Shown: piece by piece, positions 32,072 through 36,530 of the stretch
How the letters are laid out: each line of letters begins with the position of its first letter
Position numbering within the stretch: position 1 is the stretch's first letter
From: Candidatus Thalassarchaeaceae archaeon
GTDB lineage: Archaea; Thermoplasmatota; Poseidoniia; Poseidoniales; Thalassarchaeaceae
Reading direction: 5' to 3'
Length of the DNA stretch: 36,530 bases
Assembly (NCBI GenBank): GCA_030747485.1
Contig: JASLKP010000014.1
Location: 249-36,778 of the forward strand
Translations under genes and position numbers: made by a program
The notes under the pieces: generated by a model
What the model was told of the DNA's origin: nothing
The model's input: only the letters and a program-made list of their open reading frames with translations
Databases searched by the model: none

Positions 32072-35000
32072 ATGCGTCGCATGAGTCTCTTCCTGACTTT
32101 ACTCATGGTCATCGCTCCAATGACGGCGATGATGACGGCATTAGATGACACATCACCTCGCCAGGAAAGTTACACTGCAACCGATGGATGGGGCGAATCA
32201 CTTGCTTACGATAATATCAACCAAGAAGGATTGTCATGGTCGGTCTTACCGTTCCGAGGCGTAAGCGATTGGGCCCAAAGCGAAGTCGCAAACTTTTCTG
32301 ATTCTGTTGAAGAGGTCGATGTTGCCATCGGTCCAGACCAAGTGATCAAGGCTTGTGGGTACAATGCAGATACCCAATCTCTCGATGTATTCACATTGTC
32401 ACCCGATGGGACTACAACACAAACAACGGTTGACTCAACTGGAAATGTAGGTCGCGGTTGCTCGATTATCATTGATTATCGTGGATTTGCTCGCGTTGCC
32501 TATCTCGATGTCGATGCCTCTTCGCTGAAAATCGTTCGAGAAAACGATTACACTCCTGCAACTGGGGATGACTGGTTGTTACGAACTCTGGTTAACGATG
32601 TCAACATTACCTCAGCACCAGATGTTGCGATTTACAGCAATGGTTCGATTGCGATTGCCTATCGTGATGCAGATACTGGTGGAATCCATCTCATGCGATT
32701 CACCGGTTCTTGGTGGCGTCACACAGAATTGGTGAGCCAAGGCGCGGCTGAGGATATGGTTCTCAATATCGATGTCAACGATATCCTTCACCTTTCATTC
32801 GTTGATACAATCAATGAACGAGTTGCCGTGATTTCTCTAGACCAAGACGAACGCACTTTCTCCGTGGTCGATGAAGGAGTTGGTATCGGCCAACCGCTTG
32901 GTCATCACCTCGATGCCACAACTAGAGCACAACTTGTGTATGGTATTGACAATGGTACTGGTCTCAGAATCGTTCGAGATCTATCTGGTCGGGATGATGG
33001 TCGAATTTCTCCAACACCGCTTGCAATCATTGAATCTAATGAATCTACAGAATTTGGTACTGGTGCAGATGCAACTGGTGATTACAACAGTGATGGATAC
33101 AGCGATCTTGTCTACGGAGAACCCGGTGCTGGAAATGATACAGGTGCGATTCATGTTCACTATGGGGGGATCAATGGTTATTCTTCAACTCCCGATGTAT
33201 CGATAATGGGAACACATCCAGACGCCCGTTTTGGTGCATCCCTTGCATTGGTCGATGATGTCAATGGAGATGGCTATGATGACTTGCTTGTCGGCGCCCC
33301 TGGTGAGCAGGATTCTAGTTTGAACTTCACAGGCGCAGTCCACCTTTTCACAGGCTTCCCAACCGGCTTGTCCTCTACAGCGACTTGGACAAAATTTGGA
33401 GATACCAATGATGGTCAATTTGGCTCTCGAGTTGCCGCTGCAGGTGATGTAGATGGCAATGGATTTGCAGATGTAATCGTCTCGGAAATTGGTTGGGTAG
33501 GCATGGATAATGGCAAGGGGCGAGTTCACATTTTCTATGGAGACACCATCATCTCACCAATATCCACAACCATTGTTGGTCACGAAGATGATCTGAATTT
33601 AGGTTGGTCAATTACTGGTGTTGGTGATGCCAATGGTGATGGTTATGCCGATATCGTCATTGGTAGTTCACGTGCTCAAATTGATGTCTCTGGGCGCGGT
33701 CGTGCTCAAGCACATTATGGTGGTCTAACCGGGATTAACAGTACAGCCAATCGTGTTTGGTCCATGGATACTCAATGGACGCTATTTGGACATACAGTAA
33801 ACGAACTTGGTGATATTGACAACGATGGATTCGATGACCTTGCGGTGAGTGAAATTTTCAACAACTCAGTATGGATTTTCCGTGGTGGTGCCTCCGGATT
33901 TAGTCAAAATCCATACCACATTCTAAGTGGCTCCAATCAGATGGGTTACTCTATGGTTCCAGGAGGTGATGTCAATGATGATGGCATCCAAGATTACCTC
34001 GTTGGTACTCCTGGGTCAGGTAGTAGTGGTGGTACAATGAAACTCTTCCCTGGCACCAATTCAACAGAAATTTTTGAAGCAACGTCGCCCTTTTACACAG
34101 CCACTGGTGCATCGAATCAGCACCTCGGTCGTATCCTATCGAGTGGTGGTGATGCTGATCGTGACGGCACCCACGAATTCCTCTATGCAAGCACTACTTC
34201 CAATTCTGACGGAAATCCAGGTGGCTCGATTATCATCGTTGAGACACGAGATTGGGAACTATCAGACTTACCATTCGATTTCACAGTCAACAGTTTGGAT
34301 TTAGCCGTTGATGCGCAAGGCCGAACCCAACTGCTTCTGGATACAGATGAGGGGTATTATCACTACGAGCGTGCAAATGAACTGTTGACATCAATCGCTC
34401 CTTGGGGCATGAATGATTTCGGCAGTATTCCAAGTGCAGCTATGGTTGTGAGTCCAGCAGGACAACCAACAATTGTCACTTCTGATGGAGTGGGTATTGA
34501 TTTCAATCGTGCAGAAGGTGGTATATTTGTCAGTAATTTAATCACCTCAGCAGGTGGTCAACATGGTGCAGTTTCAGCACCAATACCTAATCGAACAATG
34601 GCAGTATTCATGCAAAATTCATGTAATGGCTGTATTATTTTCTCAAATCAAACGGGCAGCGGAAAGGTAGCAAGTGTTCTAGCGACTGGTGTAGATGTTC
34701 AGGAAGATATTCAACTTCTTGTCAACCAATCAAACACTCCCCATGCCATCTGGCGAAATAACGCGACGAACAACATCATACTAGCGGTACAGAATGGTTC
34801 GGTATGGGATGAATCAGTACTCTCTAGCGATGCAAATGGTAGTCAGTTCGGTGCCGTCATGGCCGACAACGGTAGTATTGGCTTGATGTATCGACATGAC
34901 ACCTCTGGCTTAATCACGGAATGGCTTGAAGGGGCCGCAAACAGTTGGTCAATGACCGAACGCACAGTCCTTTCAAACAATGAGACCTTGGTCGACGGCG

Positions 35001-36530
35001 AGGCAGCCGTCCAACTTTCCGGTTCTGCGCTTGAAGTCGTTTGGAAAGACAACAATTCACAGTGGCGTCACCAATTCAGTGAGTCAGGATCCGTGACCAA
35101 CCAGAGTCTGCCATCATTCGGATGGATGCCACAATTCGGTTCGCCGGAATTTACTACGGTTGGGGTTCTAATTCCTGGTACTCTGGTCAATACCACTGGC
35201 TCTCATGTACTCATCGATTCTACAGGTACTCGTACAGTGGATCTTGATTGCCGATACACCAACGATATCACATTGCTTGCTGATGCCCTCGGACAAGATT
35301 GGGTCATTTGTCCCAATCCAACAGGCTCGCTCTCAATCAACACACTAGGGGGCCATCAGCCCATTGAATTTGGTTCAATTCCATGGCAGAGTGATTACGC
35401 TCCAGCAGCTACCATTGATGCTAATGGCACCTGGCATATCCTCCATACTAATGGATATGTCATTCATCGTTTAGCCGATGCAGATCGTGACTTCATTCCA
35501 GATGTGATCGATGATCTACCTCACCTCGGAGGTCAGTGGACCGATTCTGATGGTGATGGCTATGGTGAGAACCCAGATGCTCCAGGATTTGATTCATGCA
35601 CTTCTAACCCAGGTTCTAGTGCCTATGGCTACTATGGCTGTGTAGATGGAGATGGTGATGGCTTTGCCAATGCCATCGACCAATGTGCCAATGCGGGTAA
35701 GTCATGGCGTGATACCCTTGGTTGCCCAGACGCAGATGGTGATGGTTGGTCTGACCCAACAGGTGATGCAGGATGGAATGGCGACCGTCATCCCACCAAT
35801 TGGATGCAAGCAATCGATACGGATGGCGACGGTCGTTACGACAACCACGGCCCTGATTGTTGTGGACAGAATGCTCAATCTGATGAATTCCCTCTCGACC
35901 CACAACAATGGATTGATGCAGACGGTGATGGTTGGGGTGACAATTCTAGTGCACCGACTGGTGACAAGTGTCCTGGATTACTTGGGCTTTCAATTTATGA
36001 TCGCGGTGGGTGTTTGGACAGTGACGGCGATGGTTGGTCTGACCCCGAAGACCCGTCAACTCAGAATCCTGAAGGTTGGTCATACAATCGAAATTCGTGT
36101 GTAAACAATGGAACCCACTGCGCAGACTTGTGGCCATGGGCACCAGATGACACCTCTCCTGAAAATGTGTGTGGAACACGCTGTAACGAACAATGGGGAG
36201 ACCGCGATGGTGATGGGTACGGAGACAATGATTCCTCTGATGCTTGGAGACGTGATGCTTTCCCAGATGATCCAACACAGCACGCAGATACTGATTCAGA
36301 TGGCTTTGGCGACAATCCGATTCCCGCACAGAATCCAGATGATTGCCCAGTCATATGGGGTAATTCAACCGCTGACAAAAATGGTTGTCCAGATACTGAT
36401 GGAGATGGGCATTCCAATGATTACACCTACGATACCAATACTACGACTGGGCTACGAGAGAATGAACTTGGTGATGCATTACCAGATGACCCCGAACAAT
36501 GGCGAGACAGAGACGGAGATGGCTTTGGTG
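32072..36530 (+). CDS. Giant secreted FG-GAP propeller and calcium-repeat protein (cut by window edge)
   Basis: The frame is open from the ATG at 32072 to the end of the window, 1486 residues without a stop. A signal peptide (MSLFLTLLMVIAPMTAMMTA) is followed by a beta-rich region of about 300 residues, possibly a first propeller. Seven FG-GAP repeats follow at about residues 331, 392, 457, 516, 579, 631 and 691, such as DVNGDGYDDLLVGAPG, which fits one complete seven-bladed integrin-like propeller. A further beta-rich region with many N-x-S/T sequons leads, from about 1140, into the same alternating calcium repeats as in the protein at 25702-28083 (GCPDADGDGWSDP and QWIDADGDGWGDN types). The C-terminal anchor lies beyond the right edge. 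It is probably an adhesin. Confidence 0.87.
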   Translation, partial: MRRMSLFLTLLMVIAPMTAMMTALDDTSPRQESYTATDGWGESLAYDNINQEGLSWSVLPFRGVSDWAQSEVANFSDSVEEVDVAIGPDQVIKACGYNADTQSLDVFTLSPDGTTTQTTVDSTGNVGRGCSIIIDYRGFARVAYLDVDASSLKIVRENDYTPATGDDWLLRTLVNDVNITSAPDVAIYSNGSIAIAYRDADTGGIHLMRFTGSWWRHTELVSQGAAEDMVLNIDVNDILHLSFVDTINERVAVISLDQDERTFSVVDEGVGIGQPLGHHLDATTRAQLVYGIDNGTGLRIVRDLSGRDDGRISPTPLAIIESNESTEFGTGADATGDYNSDGYSDLVYGEPGAGNDTGAIHVHYGGINGYSSTPDVSIMGTHPDARFGASLALVDDVNGDGYDDLLVGAPGEQDSSLNFTGAVHLFTGFPTGLSSTATWTKFGDTNDGQFGSRVAAAGDVDGNGFADVIVSEIGWVGMDNGKGRVHIFYGDTIISPISTTIVGHEDDLNLGWSITGVGDANGDGYADIVIGSSRAQIDVSGRGRAQAHYGGLTGINSTANRVWSMDTQWTLFGHTVNELGDIDNDGFDDLAVSEIFNNSVWIFRGGASGFSQNPYHILSGSNQMGYSMVPGGDVNDDGIQDYLVGTPGSGSSGGTMKLFPGTNSTEIFEATSPFYTATGASNQHLGRILSSGGDADRDGTHEFLYASTTSNSDGNPGGSIIIVETRDWELSDLPFDFTVNSLDLAVDAQGRTQLLLDTDEGYYHYERANELLTSIAPWGMNDFGSIPSAAMVVSPAGQPTIVTSDGVGIDFNRAEGGIFVSNLITSAGGQHGAVSAPIPNRTMAVFMQNSCNGCIIFSNQTGSGKVASVLATGVDVQEDIQLLVNQSNTPHAIWRNNATNNIILAVQNGSVWDESVLSSDANGSQFGAVMADNGSIGLMYRHDTSGLITEWLEGAANSWSMTERTVLSNNETLVDGEAAVQLSGSALEVVWKDNNSQWRHQFSESGSVTNQSLPSFGWMPQFGSPEFTTVGVLIPGTLVNTTGSHVLIDSTGTRTVDLDCRYTNDITLLADALGQDWVICPNPTGSLSINTLGGHQPIEFGSIPWQSDYAPAATIDANGTWHILHTNGYVIHRLADADRDFIPDVIDDLPHLGGQWTDSDGDGYGENPDAPGFDSCTSNPGSSAYGYYGCVDGDGDGFANAIDQCANAGKSWRDTLGCPDADGDGWSDPTGDAGWNGDRHPTNWMQAIDTDGDGRYDNHGPDCCGQNAQSDEFPLDPQQWIDADGDGWGDNSSAPTGDKCPGLLGLSIYDRGGCLDSDGDGWSDPEDPSTQNPEGWSYNRNSCVNNGTHCADLWPWAPDDTSPENVCGTRCNEQWGDRDGDGYGDNDSSDAWRRDAFPDDPTQHADTDSDGFGDNPIPAQNPDDCPVIWGNSTADKNGCPDTDGDGHSNDYTYDTNTTTGLRENELGDALPDDPEQWRDRDGDGFG

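Overview
The window looks like a chromosomal segment of a planktonic marine archaeon, most likely Marine Group II (Candidatus Poseidoniia, Thermoplasmatota). The reasons are a TYW2/Taw2-type wyosine transferase (known in archaea and eukaryotes), stand-alone Lrp/AsnC RAM-domain proteins, a winged-helix STAND-type ATPase, very large secreted proteins with alternating D-x-D-x-D-G calcium-type repeats, and a mixture with bacterial-type genes (UvrC, CdsA-type cytidylyltransferase, oligoribonuclease, PEP synthase). The assignment is an inference from gene content; no rRNA, tRNA, IS element or CRISPR array was seen.

Layout. 1-5.9 kb is housekeeping: PEP synthase (cut by the left edge), a cupin, an unknown membrane protein, an MFS exporter overlapping a HAD-family gene, oligoribonuclease, a JAMM metalloprotease-like protein and an acidic protein with a Trp-rich C-terminus. 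5.9-11.1 kb holds a lone receiver-domain protein, a membrane-anchored CocE/X-Pro peptidase-like hydrolase, a secreted cyclophilin, CdsA and Taw2. 11.1-18.6 kb holds a 1017-residue surface protein, UvrC, a winged-helix/P-loop regulator and two tiny RAM proteins. 18.7-36.5 kb is a surface-protein district: a 1588-residue beta-helix/PKD protein, two glycosyltransferases (GT4, GT2), a calcium-repeat protein, a membrane-anchored protein, an AI-2E-family permease with a DUF4105-like partner, thiamine pyrophosphokinase, and a giant FG-GAP propeller plus calcium-repeat protein that runs off the right edge.

The genome is extremely compact. Seven of eight convergent gene pairs end within -8 to +1 bp of each other and the eighth is 20 bp apart. 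No hairpin terminator was seen at any of these junctions.

The most striking unexplained signal is a set of short, very GC-rich, tiny-loop hairpins that sit in front of start codons rather than behind stop codons. Four end 0-1 nt before an ATG (hydrolase, uvrC, calcium-repeat protein, AI-2E permease). One ends 13 nt before a GTG (GT4) with a possible alternative fold, and two end 27-28 nt before an ATG (PEP synthase, FG-GAP protein). A long-looped relative precedes orn by 5 nt. The stem sequences differ while the architecture and placement recur, and the uvrC stem contains two G-U pairs that form only in the sense RNA. This may be an undescribed 5'-leader or start-site element. A second shared signal is a Trp-rich acidic C-terminal module found in both a cytosolic protein and a membrane-anchored surface protein.
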